Source: Loripinus fragilis
Taxonomy: Eukaryota; Mollusca; Bivalvia; Lucinida; Lucinidae
NCBI GenBank assembly: GCA_964019695.1
Contig: OZ026518.1
Coordinates: 111,780,336 to 111,844,335, forward strand
DNA: 64,000 nucleotides
Reading direction: 5' to 3'
Below are positions 34,171-46,290 of the stretch, one piece after another (the first letter of the stretch is position 1; the number at the start of each line of letters is the position of its first letter). The notes beneath the pieces are model-generated. The model was not told the origin of the DNA, made no database searches, and saw only the letters and a list, made by a program, of their open reading frames with translations. The position numbers and the translations under genes are program-made.

Positions 34171-34964
34171 AGTCTCTATATAAGATTTAAGTTCAATTGC
34201 CCCAGTGGTTTCAGAGAAGATGTTTGAAAATGTTGACGACAGACGGACGCCCGACGCCGGAGCCATTGGTATACTACAAGCTCGTACATAGCTTTTGGTT
34301 TAGGTGAACTATCAAAACATCTGAGTGCTTGAAAGCAAGACAAATCTTTATTTCTTTTAAAACATTTAAGCTTTTATGAGAAAGTCCAATTCGGTGCCCA
34401 GTTGAATTGAGCAGGAAAAACGTTTTATAACCTCTGCAGCTCTGGATCTGTTTTAAATTCTGAAAATGAACCTCCCAAAACACAACGCAATTTGGTAGTG
34501 TGAATAATTTGCATGGTATTGATCATCTCATGTCTTTAACTGTCGCACTCGAACTCAAGGAACATTTCAGTTTATGCACTTCAACATTGAAATTAGCAAA
34601 CGTTACATAATTCCCAAAAGTACCCCGTATAGATCGCATGCATGGCTATCCGAGCTTTGCTTGCACTGCAAATCATTATTAATAGACGATTTGCAATGCT
34701 TGTCAAACTCCGCATTTCCTAAGCAAGACTAAGAGAGACATGTTTTTAAACATCAGAGTGAAATTTAGCAGTTAATGGTTTAACCGTTGCAAATACGACA
34801 ATGACATGTCATTAGCCGACAATCAGATATGCAGCTGGGAATTGACTGCATAAAATCAACTGCAATAACCGTTAAAGTCTTGAAAAAAGTCGTCGAGCTG
34901 TGAGCTTTCCTGCTTAAGGAAATGATACATTTTCAGGTTCCAGTTAGTAGACTTACATACGTGG

Positions 34965-35062
34965 ATACGTATTTGGCCTCGACGCGGGAAACATGTATTT
35001 TGGGTTTCTGACAAAGCGAGACTCGAACCAGTCTCCTCAGCTACGGAGACTAGCTTAAAAAT
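34965..35062 (+). repeat. Dispersed repeat pair member
   Basis: Shares AAAGCGAGACTC, AACCAGTCTC and TCAGCTAC phrases in the same order with 38520-38612. Class unknown. Confidence 0.5.
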
Positions 35063-35737
35063 TGAAATTTCACCTGTACTTTCCACAAAGGCGCTGATCA
35101 CTCAACACGGATACGAAGGCTGGTCTTAGCCTTTATTGTTCGCTAACCACGAAGATAGGTTTTCTCGCACCGCCGGGCCCATGTAATGACAGCTACCAAA
35201 ACTCATATGTATGTCTAGATGAACATTTTAAGTAGTTATATCGTTTCGTCAACTGCTTTACCAAAGATGTATGAACAAGCTTATGAACCTTTAATACTTG
35301 CCGCATATGCGCAAAGGCCTCATTTGAAAGTCCATAGTTGCGTATCCGAGAAGCGAATGCTATGGCACGACTGCGCAGGCTTGTCTGAGCATTCGCTGTT
35401 CGGCAATGTATAAGTACCAAAGTCTCGTATGCTGACCCATATGGTTTGATTTAAACAGAGTATCGCTATTTCAGGGAAAATCACCGACTTATCTTGACAA
35501 GGACACGCATTGCCTGTCAATGTACAGACAATCCCATGAACTTTAAGCTTAAACGAATGCGCTAACATTATACTGAAGCAGACAGGTTACTTTGGCCTTT
35601 GTTCATCGACTGTCGCATACACCATAATCACACGTTCTGTTTCAAACATGTCAGCGCTAGAACTAGCCAATAATTGATCAATAAACGAGTGGGTTTGACA
35701 TGACCAAGAAATAGCTCAATCACAGATCACAGACAAA

Positions 35738-36270
35738 GTAGAGGGGAATGCAAAGATCAGGAATACACACAATCAGGTATCACGCCTGACCCAAGAAACC
35801 ATATGGGAAGACGACAAAAACACAAGATCACATCACCCGGAAAAGAGGCAAGAGGTGAGCCCTTTCCCAGTAGATGATCACAAAGTCGCAAGGAACAGAC
35901 AAGATAGCATTACAAAATCATACATGAAACATAAATAAAAAAAGGATCCACAAACGAAGCACCGCTTTGGAACGGCCAGCAAACAAAACAAAGAATACTG
36001 GACGGCTTAAACATGTCTAATGGTACCGATCTCACCTGTAGTTCTGGTGTGGATCAAAACACATAGATACTTGGTTCGCTAATTGGTTCGCTAATTTGTT
36101 CGCATGAAAGATCCCTAACATCTCCTAGTACATACAAATCAAGATATAAAAAAAAAGAGATAAAACATAGATAAGGACAGCACAACGGTTAGGCCCACCG
36201 GAGCAAAAGAAATTCAGGAGTTAAGCCCTGGTGGGCCTAACCAAAGACATAACATCTTGAATTAAAGATA
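35738..36270 (+). repeat. Family A repeat, partial
   Basis: Head (GGAATGCAAAGATCAGGAAT) through the AGCACCGCTTTGGAACGG and CATCTCCTAGTAC modules to a CCTGGTGGGCCTAAC segment. The final 3' module is missing. Confidence 0.78.
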
Positions 36271-38029
36271 CGAAGGGGGTTCAATATGTAATGAAAACCC
36301 ATTCATAACTCTATCCACAAACGCGTCAGGAGTTTATGCCATATGCCAAACAAAATATCAAAGCGTGGCCCTATAATGGTGCATGGAACATTATTTTATC
36401 TTTCCAACTTTAATAAGTTACAGACTTTTTAAAAAGCACACTAATATACACTGCGTATATTTTCCTCCAAAATGTAAAGACTCATTTTAACATAGGTAGT
36501 AAAGCATGCTGTATTTTCTAAAACAAACATTTAACATACATGAATCACATATCCGTAGTTGTCTGACTCATTTTCCCTTTATCTGCTATAACGATACAAA
36601 CCTTTGACAAGTACCGATTTCTCGTGCTAACGGTTTTATTACGTTACCCCCTTTTACGTTGACGTCGTTTAAAGGAATGGACGTAACACTAAAATACGCA
36701 CGGATCTTGAAAATCAGAAATATGGCTTTGTACCAGGAAAGGACAATTTTGATTGTATCGAAGTTTCAATACACACAGTGCATAGGAAGCAGACCAGTTA
36801 AACTGAAACCAATATCTAGGAGTACCTCATCTAAGTGGTATACCATTTTCGTTTCCTATAGTTTTATCGTCTGAAATTAGCCAGCCAGATTATGTACATG
36901 TAAATACTTGTAGCAATGTCCAAATAATGCATCTGAATACAAACATAGATGAAACGCGGTATTTTGTCTGATCCATTTCAGTGTAAGCCAGAGATGGCAT
37001 TCTTTTAAGCGATTTTCTTATTTCAAATGACGTATTTGGGGGTACTTTATGAGTGAGATTAGATATGGAAATGTCAAAATCAGCTATATAACTTGATAAT
37101 GAACATCAAAGCGACCAGAAGAAATTTTAAAAATTAGTTTTGATTACATTTTCGCTTTGTAATCGTTCACGCAAAAACGACTCTGTCAATGGAATGTCAG
37201 ATAATGTAGCATCAAGGGGATTTTAACCATAATGGCCGCCTCAGTTTTTCATAGAATATAAAACAATATCAAAGATTTTTGCAGTTATAAATCACCAATA
37301 TATGGATATTTACCACACGAAGAAGCAGACTGGAAACATCCCTCGTTCATGTAGTTATCTGCTTTAGAAAACATTGTTTTATTTCATATCGCAGTGTACT
37401 TCAGCACCCTTTCTTGAAAGTGGTTTGTGTAAATTAGATAAGAAGCTGGGCAACTGCAATTTTGTACTTATTTAGCCAAGAAACAGACCTTTTAATGAAA
37501 ATAATTATGAAGTATGTAAATATAAAACTTTGGGATATACTGGGCTGTTTTCATTACATACTGAACGCCCCTCGTATTAGACACTGGCAAACAAAGACAC
37601 GCATATTAATGTAAGAAATCAACGAAATCTAGGTAAACTGGAAAGATCACAGGCCTTTAGATAAGAGTGCGTACCAAAATTTAATTTTCTTATTTCTCAA
37701 CCAAACATATGTTGTGGGTACTCAAAAAACAGTCTCAATGAGACGGTTCTTTTGAGCACCCAAAACATATGTTCAAACTGATTGATTAGAAAATATTTAC
37801 GATTTTACGCTCAAAATTTTGTTTATCTAAACCTACACCAAAAACAGGACCAAACACAAAAATCTAACACACAATGCAAACATCAACAATGAACTCATAA
37901 AAAAGAAACGCCGCATCAGAACGGACATCAGGGAAGTGGGGGCTAAACTATGTTTTCCTTTCTAAATCTTCGCCCCAGCTTCTGAGATTCTTAAACTACA
38001 TAAATTATCAACTCGCATAGAGGCTTACT
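36271..38029. other. No gene recognised; one hairpin
   Basis: Contains the inverted repeat at 37704-37773 (listed separately). Some 37830-37960 sequence has a composition like family B. No coding sequence recognised. Confidence 0.35.
37704..37773. repeat. 70-bp inverted repeat
   Basis: AACATATGTTGTGGGTACTC pairs with GAGCACCCAAAACATATGTT across a short loop that itself contains GTCTCAATGAGAC. Possibly a tiny MITE core. Confidence 0.7.
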
Positions 38030-38066
38030 TATTGATTCCTGATCTCTGCACCGTTACTTACTTTGT
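38030..38066 (-). repeat. Family A repeat, head fragment, inverted
   Basis: TTGATTCCTGATCTCTGCAC then CGTTACTTACTT, the reverse complement of the family A head. Confidence 0.55.
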
Positions 38067-38519
38067 TCAATGTTGATCACAGAGAAACAAGCAAATCGAA
38101 TAATCTCACTGAGATGGCGATGACAAACAGGGTTTATAGCCCCTCAGACGGACAGTGCAAAAGAAAACACACACATATTGAACAATGGTGGACCCCAGCC
38201 AAAAGGAGCGTCAGACACAAGCCCAATGCCATCCAAGATACAACATCAAAACATACACGCACTATGATCAAAGTTAATTTGCGATCAAGAAAGATTCCAA
38301 CCGACCTGTTCAGCTACACAGACCAGCTAGACAACTAACAGCAAGTAAATTAAGATATGCGACTTTCCTAAAAGCAAATAACAATGCCACTGGTAAAGTT
38401 TGTGCCTATGTTGTACGCAAACTCCATAGAAATTTTTTTCTCACGTCGAGGCCCAATTATCTAGAAGTGAGTTCAGATCGAACACATTAGAATATATATG
38501 GACTTTCTATTAGGTCTAT

Positions 38520-38612
38520 TTGGGCCTCGTCGCGACAAAACCTGTCTTCGGGGTTTCCGAAAAAGCGAGACTCAAACCAGTCTCGTCAGCTACAGACACT
38601 AGCTAGAATATT
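38520..38612 (+). repeat. Dispersed repeat pair member
   Basis: Partner of 34965-35062. Confidence 0.5.
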
Positions 38613-39171
38613 AAATTTTCGCCTAAATAAAGTTAAGATATGATATTTTCCAGTAAGCGAATAAGAAAGGAGCGGATGCACAGGCTGGTCTGCGCCTATA
38701 TTGTTCGCAAACCCCCGAAGACAGGGCCCAAGTTTTATCATGCTTCAATAACTTCTCTCCCATCCAACAGCATCATTAATTTAGTCATTTAAATAACTGA
38801 TTATGGCGATACATCAAATGGCAAAGATTGTAGATTCTTATCAGAAAGCTCCCAAATGAACAGTTTGATATCAATCTACAATGTTTATACTGACGAATGG
38901 TATGCGGCCGGGTTATTTTGACCAATATGTTACCACGAAACAAACTCAATTATGAACGTTTTTGTTTTCAAAAAGACAAAATGATAGATCTTACAAGGCA
39001 AATGAGGAAGAGTCAACTTGAGTTTTCAAAAGCACACTTTTCTCTCTTTTTCCATAGTTGATAGTTTTGCTACGGTAGGTTTTACAGCTTTGTAATCATG
39101 ATCAAAATCATGAATTCCCCTTACTTCCTCCAAACAAGTGAGTATGACGAAGAAATGCCACAATTAAACAT

Positions 39172-39361
39172 CATGTGGAGTGCAGTGGCTCAGTTGGTAG
39201 ATCGTTAGTTCTGGGATTGAGGAATTGCTGGTTCGAGCCTCAGCTCCAGCGGAGTCACTATGTTTTGCTTGAGCCAGACACTTGATCTGCTGCTTAGTAT
39301 TAATGCAACCCAGGAAGACCCTTCCCGATATTGATGAAATTGTTGAAATCATATAACAACC
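39172..39361 (+). mobile_element. tRNA-derived SINE
   Basis: GTGCAGTGGCTCAGTTGGTA (box A region) and GGTTCGAGCCTC (box B) at tRNA-like spacing, then a body with GAGCCAGACACTTGATCTGC and AACCCAGGAAGACCCTTCCC and an AT-rich 3' end. The layout is like the SINEs at 33286 and 48326, but it is diverged from them. No clean target duplication was found. Confidence 0.7.
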
Positions 39362-39451
39362 AATAAGGAACAGAGAACATCGACACTTACACGAAAGCCA
39401 GTATATAATTAAGGTAAATCAACCAGCTCATTGTCTCAGCAAGATGATGAC

Positions 39452-39665
39452 AAAGAAAGGAAGACGGCAAAGATCAAGAATTGATACAATCAAATACCAC
39501 ACCATATTGGATAGTGACAAAAAAATAAGAAAACATCACAAACAAGAGAGCCAAGAGGTCAGCCCTTTTCCAGTCGGTGACCACAAGACTGCAAGGAATA
39601 GACAAGACAGTATGACAAACACGAAACACGAATAACAAAAGTGATCTACAAAAAAATTGTCCTTT
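39452..39665 (+). repeat. Family A repeat, 5' portion
   Basis: GGCAAAGATCAAGAATTGAT through CAGTCGGTGACCACAAGAC to a diverged GATCTACAAAAAAATTG. Confidence 0.7.
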
Positions 39666-40084
39666 TTAAAGGAGGCCTTGCCTAGTTGAAAACTTTATGT
39701 TGGGAACACCTCCAAATTTGGTTATTGTTTACACTGTACTAAAAACAACGTCACAGACGAACATCAACAATAGTTATTGAGTCAGTAGGTAAGATACTCT
39801 TCTGGCAAAAGAAAAACACGAACAGTTATCTAAAGCGGCACCTAGCGCCATACACTGAAGGAATTTAAAACGCAAAAAATGAAATTAATAAAATCATATT
39901 ATTTTGAATGTATCAAGTTTTTGAATTTTGGCAACAATGAACATCAAAATGTCAGCAAAACATGTTTTAATTTCATGCCAAAATTATAAACAATGTTACA
40001 AATTACCCTTGAAGCCCTATTTTTTGTCTGCAACTGACGATAGCCAGCCAGAATCGATATCGTCGATGCAAATATCGTTGATAC

Positions 40085-40560
40085 TCTCGACGTAAGTTGC
40101 CGATACGATACGATACGAAATACTTTATTCATAAACTCCGGTCATAATACATGACATCGAGCTGATTTACAATAGACATATCAAGACATGGCATATAACA
40201 TACACAAAGTAAATACATCATAAGGCTATTTGCTAGTTGAGTTACGGTGGCAAATTGGTTTAGATGTTAAGTTGATGGGGAGTTGGGGTGGGGGCAGAAC
40301 ATCGTTCTAAGTGCTGTAATACAAAGATTGATCTAAGGAAAAAGGTAGTTCGATCTGATTAAAAGTCCCACCTGTTGACCTTCGCTGTCGCTTATTACGT
40401 TCTACTCTAGTCCAATGAGCCCCCTCGTCGGTGCCGTCGGTGCCGTCAGCTAGTCGCGAAAACCTGTTGTCCCTGTTGACGTGGCCTCCGACATAACCAG
40501 AATAACCAGAATTGCTTGCCATGACGAAAGATTTCCACCGTAACTCAGAAATGTCGAGTC
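40085..40560 (-). mobile_element. Internally deleted LINE remnant
   Basis: On the minus strand, a start codon and 71-codon open frame at 40522-40307 are followed by a short region and a 3' end with AATAAAGTATTTCGTATCGT and further ATCGT repeats (to about 40090). A microsatellite-like 3' end and an ORF1-like N-terminus point to a CR1/Jockey-type LINE with most of its body, including reverse transcriptase, missing. The classification is inference. Confidence 0.5.
40307..40522 (-). pseudogene. ORF1 N-terminal fragment of a LINE
   Basis: 71 codons starting MASNSGYSGYVGG, with DNRFSRLADGTDG and HWTRVERNKRQRRSTGG. The polar, charged, low-complexity composition resembles the start of LINE ORF1 proteins. 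No zinc knuckle, esterase or coiled coil is left. It stops shortly before the 3' end of the element, consistent with internal deletion. It could instead be a small host exon, which I consider less likely. Confidence 0.4.
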
Positions 40561-41076
40561 CTATAAAGCTATCAGCTATAAATTTTCAGCCTATACCACG
40601 GAATTACTTTGCAGTAATTCGAAATTGTCACTAGTTTATTCAGCAAGATGAAAAGCGTGCTGCCATGTCCAAGGCCCGTAGCAGAGTGCCGTCTTAACGT
40701 TGGGTCGTCATTTTTGGTTAACCAGGCCTGCGTCAATATTTAACAGTCCCTGTAGCCTGATTATGATCTCTGAGGCGTTGTATAGTCGATACCCTTTCCC
40801 AAAGGCCTAGAACTTTTCAAATAGCTATTTCATTTTTTTCCAAATAAACATATTCCTACTTTGTTGCTAGTCTATAGGCTGGTGCTAAGTTCTGATAATC
40901 ATACAACTCCACTGAAGACAATTACATTAATTGACTAGCTATGAACATAACCAAGTGGGAAAAGAAAAAAAATATATTATTACAACATTTTACGTGTATT
41001 AATGACCACTTTTATTAGCAGACTGGTAGCTATTCTATATAGTTGACTGATGGCAATTAAAATGGCTAACTTCAAA

Positions 41077-41120
41077 TCGAACTTTAGTTCCTACTATAGT
41101 AACTAAAGTTTGATTCGAAC
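41077..41120. repeat. Short inverted repeat
   Basis: AATCGAACTTTAGTT and AACTAAAGTTTGATTCG flank CCTACTATAGT. Class unknown. Confidence 0.5.
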
Positions 41121-42129
41121 ATCCATAGTCTATACCATAGTAACATCACAAACCTACTTAAGATCAACGGTGGGTCAGGGCACCGTTACTCTAGTTGCTC
41201 CCTCCTCTAGGCCTATCTAGCAAGATGGGTTCAAGATCTATAAATAGCCTCCAAATGGTTTTATACTTGATGTGGTCTATTTGTGGTCCCTCTTATTCAT
41301 TTGTAATTGTTAATTAGAGTAGGTTGTGCAGTTTATGTACACCCTTTTTGTCTACGATGTAGAATTGAGGTGGGGCATATAGGGCTATTCACTTTGTTTA
41401 CTTGACAATTAACTAAAAGGTTGTAACTGAAACCGTTCGTGTTTAAACGTGCACACGCATCTATTACGTAAGAAATTTAGTAGAAACTTTAGTTCGATTC
41501 GAATGGGGCCAATATCATTCCAATTGTGCCAGATCGTTCATGTGCTGACAATCGTGGCATGATTAATAAAGTTATAAAACTAAAGCTGCAGTGTTTTTAT
41601 ACATGTTTATGTACAACCTACATGTCAAAAAGACCAAGAAGTATATGCGACACGCCATGATCCCAAAATATATCCTTACACCAAATTTGGGATTTTTACC
41701 TCAAATTATATACAGATATGCTCTGGGCTCGATCTTGCTAGAACTGAAACTAGAGGTCAAGGTCACAGTGACCTGGAAACAGTTGGTAACTCGCCAGGGC
41801 CCAAGATGTACTTACATACCAAATATGGAACTGCTACCATAAATAATATAGGCGATTTGCTGTGGGTGCATTTTTTCAAGAAATGACTCCGGAGAACAAG
41901 GTCACAGTGGCTGAAAACAGTGAGCGACATTCCTGACCCCAACATATATCCACAAAATGAATATGGGGGTTAATATATCATATAATATAAGACATGCTCT
42001 TAACACTATGTTTTGCTTGCTGTCGGTGAGTTGTATTGTCGTTGAACTGTTCCCATACACACGACCGTTATGTTAACAGTATGATATATAAATAGACAAC
42101 CAGGTAGAGGGTATTACTATTCCGCAAGT

Positions 42130-42500
42130 AAAAAAGCACCTTGCAACGGTCAGCGAGAAAATAACTGGAGGGCTTAAACAAAATAAAGTGCTTGTTTATT
42201 ATAGTGTCACCCCTATTGAAAGGGCCAGCCATTTCTGACTTATGAGACACCTCAACTTGCCACATTTCCTTCCCAAATCCCATCCTTTTGCCAGGCACCA
42301 GGCAGGCTAGGAATTGGTAACCATTACGTTTAACTAGCTGGCGGCTCACCAACCGGCCATATCAGAACAAACCCCAATGTCGCCGACACTGGGAATCGAA
42401 CCTTCGACCTCCCGCTCCCGAAGCGGATGCCTTATCTACTAGGCTATCGGGACCGGTATAAACAAGTTTGACGGTACAATAGAATTAACTACATCATAGA
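42130..42500 (+). repeat. Family A fragment split by a SINE
   Basis: AGCACCTTGCAACGGTCAGC and CTGGAGGGCTTAAACA (to 42181) are followed, after the SINE, by AAACAAGTTTGACGGTAC (from 42460). Joining the halves gives the usual family A order, so the family A copy is older than the SINE. Confidence 0.65.
42182..42456 (-). mobile_element. tRNA-derived SINE (second family)
   Basis: The minus strand begins GGTCCCGATAGCCTAGTAGA, with box B GGTTCGATTCCC and an intervening CCGCTTCGGGAGCGG stem. The body runs on through GAGCCGCCAGCTAGTTAAAC to GGGGTGACACTATAATAAAC. It is inserted in a family A repeat with a short AAACA duplication. It is not a functional tRNA, because the acceptor arms do not pair. Confidence 0.75.
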
Positions 42501-42513
42501 ATAAGGACCACAT

Positions 42514-42750
42514 GAGCCGCGACATGAAATTTCCAACAATGTGGTATGTGCGACCAGCAAAGGCTCAGACCAGCCTGCGCATACGCGCAGTCTGATCAGA
42601 GCCTTTGCTAGCCGCTGGAATATTCTATGACTGTTTAGCTACCGGCCGAACAGCATTTGAAGTTTGTAAGCTTGATAGGAGGCTGCACAGGCTCGTCTTA
42701 GTCTACACTTGTCAAAATGCCACATTGTTGGTAATCGCGTGTCACGGCTC
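42514..42750. mobile_element. GAGCCG-type palindromic MITE
   Basis: GAGCCGCGACATGAAATTTC to GTCACGGCTC, with TGCGCATACGCGCA inside. Orientation is opposite to the copy at 20075. Confidence 0.83.
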
Positions 42751-42849
42751 AAATGCTAATCTCCTACATACAATCAGAGCAACAACAAGCAATGAACTAA
42801 CAACAACCAGCATCACCGCCTCACAACAAAACCGGAAGGAGGGCTATTT

Positions 42850-43080
42850 GAGCCGCGACATGTGATTTCCAACAATGAGGCATTTTGACAAGTTTAGACT
42901 CGGACGAGCCTGTGCAGTCTCCTTTCAAGCTTAGAAACTCCAAATGATGGTCAGTCAGTAGCTTAAGCTTAACACTCATAGAATATTCAAGGTTCTGATC
43001 AGACTGAGCATATGCGCAGGCTGATTTTGGGCTTTGCTGGTTGCACACACCACAATGTTGGAAATCTCATGTTGCGGCTC
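42850..43080. mobile_element. GAGCCG-type palindromic MITE
   Basis: GAGCCGCGACATGTGATTTC to CTCATGTTGCGGCTC, flanked by ATTT on both sides. Only 99 bp from the preceding copy and in opposite orientation. Confidence 0.83.
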
Positions 43081-44184
43081 ATTTAGCTTATGTTGGGGCT
43101 TCGTTAACTTACGCAATGATCCACCACAGGGAAACTATCAAATAAATTTAACAAAATGAAATAAAAGTCAGCCAAGAAAAAGGCTCTAAGTCACAGACGG
43201 TCGGTACTTTAACAACAAATTGAGCCACAGTAGGCCCACCCAAAGAGCATTAGGGTCATACCACTTTTATATGGTGGTGATACCAACAGCAACATCATTT
43301 CGCGTAGTGTATTTTCGCTGACGAACGCCTTTTTCTTGTATCGCAGACAAATTAGAATTTATCAGTAAGTAGCATAGTTCACCATAAAAAAGCAAATACA
43401 TATTTACTGTTACCAGGCACGAAAAACATGACTGAGAATCACCTACACAGATTTTTATTCTGTTAGAAAAGAAACATTATTCTTGTTAATATTCGACGTC
43501 ATCGCGTGCTAGAGGAAAATATCAATTTCAATATTTACCATACTAACTACTATAAGAAGCGAATATTGGCACAAAAAGCCACAAATTACATGATACACGA
43601 GTATACCAACCCATGGTACCCATAGGAAGAGGCACTTAATCTAAACACATAGTCAAGAACAGGAATACAGTTATATCCTGTTATGATAAAAAAAACAATG
43701 TAAATCCAGTATAGCTGGCTTCTAAAAAAACAACTGATCGAGATCCACCCTACATTTTATTTCGCTTGTAAAGAACATGATCATAGCTGAAACCATGCAA
43801 GTAAACAGGATACATTTAGAAATATGTGTAATCTATAAGATTATGTAGTCTGATGGGGGTCAAATTCTGAAATTCAATTCCTGATACTTGAGTTTTAAAG
43901 CAAAAGCTTACGAGCTTCATTGGATCTTTGATCTAAGTTAATTTGGGATACAATGGATTCAACTCCAACGGTCTTTATCCAAATGTATAATATCCTTTGT
44001 TTCATCTCAGTCAGATGGTTATTTAAAAATTCGCGAACAGATACATCAGTTTACCGAAAATGCTGCTGTGGGTAATTCAAATAATCTATTATTTAATTAA
44101 GATCCATAAATTATACTTTGACAGTTTCACCTGTCAAATCCAGACATCCAGATAAAAAACAGAATTAAAAATTAAAGGGGCTCT
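43081..44184. other. No feature recognised
   Basis: AT-rich, without credible coding sequence or recognised repeat. Confidence 0.4.
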
Positions 44185-45023
44185 TTCATGGTATGGGAAA
44201 TTAACATGGGAGTCTGCCCACGCTTGGAATTTGATAATATTATGTTTATTAATTGTCTGGGGTATGACTTCTATATTTATGGTGCATTTGAGTTTTTATG
44301 CAAATCCATTGCTAATTTATGACGTCATGTATGATATCACTACCATATCTTAGGGTATCCAGTTATAATCATTTCTAAAGTAATTGACATATCATGTAAA
44401 GGGCGAAAAAATGTTTTATTGAATAACTATATCATTGATAAGTTCGTTGATACTATAAATGGCTTTGTGTGTATTAGGATTGCGGGTGGGCATACATTTT
44501 TATGAGATGGTACCCCAATTTTCAACTGTATATTTTGTATTCATCAAATTTGGAATTAAAATTTTTACACGTTGGGGTCTTTGTCAAGATACCATTTCAA
44601 CAAATAAACTTTCCACATATGTTAAGATTATGTAGACAAAATTTCATGAAATTCAAGGACCGGTAACATATTTTTTCGACTTGATGTAAACACATGGCCC
44701 TAATTCATCGAAATTTAAAAAAAAACAATAATTATGTTCAAGTGTAAAACATACTTGAATACTTGCTTAGTTTGAATCACCATGCTAGTACGTTTATTGG
44801 TAGAAGTTGATATGTTCAGTGTTTTTCCCTATTACTGATTGGAAAAAGAAAGAACAATAATATTCTTTGATATTAAGTGCCATGATTCTTATTTAATGAA
44901 GTGCTTACACAATAATATTACCCAAAACGATACAATATGGTGACACCGGACTTACCACATCTAGTTTCGATCGTTAAAACTACATCTAACCAATGTTACA
45001 CTTAATATGTAACATTATTAAGA

Positions 45024-45103
45024 AAAGTAAGTAATGGTGCAAAGATCAGGAATCGATACAATCAAGTACCACACCTGACCCAGGATACCAATGGGAAAGT
45101 ATT
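45024..45103 (+). repeat. Family A repeat, head fragment
   Basis: AAGTAAGTAATGGTGCAAAG, ATCAGGAATCGATACAATC and GGATACCAATGGGAAAGT, inserted directly before the zinc-finger remnant. Confidence 0.75.
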
Positions 45104-45104
45104 A

Positions 45105-45175
45105 CAGAAGAGAAACCTTATGACAAGTCAGTTCATACAGGAGAAGAACCTTATATCTATTATTTTATAATTGTG
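45105..45175 (+). pseudogene. C2H2 zinc-finger remnant
   Basis: Translates in part to EEKPYDKSVHTGEEPYIY, containing two linker-like phrases (EKPY and HTGEEPY) without the Cys and His ligands in place. Same remnant as 2481-2560, better preserved here. Non-functional. Confidence 0.6.
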
Positions 45176-46290
45176 AGCCTCATTAATAAACCTTGTTCAC
45201 AAGAATAACCCCCTGTCAAACCTATTGGTTTAAATTAACCATTTTGGTCACAGAAAACTCTTGGCTTCAGAAGTATTGCTAAATTAATGCTTGAATCTTC
45301 TCTGTTTATTCTGTTTTGTAAAATTGGTGCTGATTTCCATCAAATGACAACATTTATTTTTTGGCTGGCTGTATATTCCAGGCATACAGTTTCGTTTCTG
45401 GACCTCACTTATTCATGTAGAACACTGTTCTATGATACCTTTTATATGACTCTGTTACACTTAATCCTGGTTGCGGCGCCAAAATGTGGTTACTCTAGTT
45501 CAGTTAGGATGTAAAGGAAATATTTGGTCTTCTTGTTTTCACATGTTTATTGATAGGATTATGATATTTCTTAAACAATATCATGCAGGACTTGAGGAAG
45601 TGATACACATTGTCTTCGCCCCATAGTGCCATGACATGGGGCCATCACCTTTGGCATTTCAGCCATTGAATCATTTGAAATTGTCTAAACATGTCTTTCC
45701 TTAAGAAAAGTGGAAGTAGATTTAAAAAACAACCTCCTTCTGTCAAGTTATTGATTCATTTCAACCAAATAATTAATTTTGCTAAAACTGACCTATACCC
45801 ATAGGAGGTAGGAAATGACAAAGTTACCGGTTTTGGATTTTCATGAAATTTGGCTCAGAACAGTAGGATATATATGGCGTGTTTTTGTGATAATATGATA
45901 TCTTGACAAATACTAGAACATATCTATCGTTGGACTTTAATGTTGAATGTTTTGTAAATTTTTGAAAAAAAATATTGAAATTTTATAATTACTTCTTTAG
46001 AAAACGTAAACCATAATTTATCCAAATGGTTTCCTGGTATTAATATAATGCCTATGGTATTTTGGATTCAATCTAGATGACAAATCATAGAAATAAACAA
46101 TACTATAGATTTAGGACATGGAAATTTAGAGACAGGTGCCACCTCAAAGGTGGAGTTCGTCAGGGTTGCTTCCTAAGACTTATTCTTAACTATATAATTC
46201 AATAAATACATTTTCATAGTTTGTATATAATGAGTCATTATTATGCAAAGTTTAAAGAAAATCCATGCTTGGGCATAGATGCAAGTACCC

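Larger units (their letters stand above)
44185..46290 (+). repeat. 2-kb dispersed repeat, partner of 1430-3320
   Basis: Matches the reverse complement of 1430-3320, from ATGGTATGGGAAATTAACAT to AGAAAATCCATGCTTGGGCA. A family A fragment is inserted at 45024-45103, a different position from the one in the other arm. A 75-codon frame near 45287-45514 overlaps the segment with GTTACTCTAGTTCAGTT and has no known domain. Confidence 0.75.
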
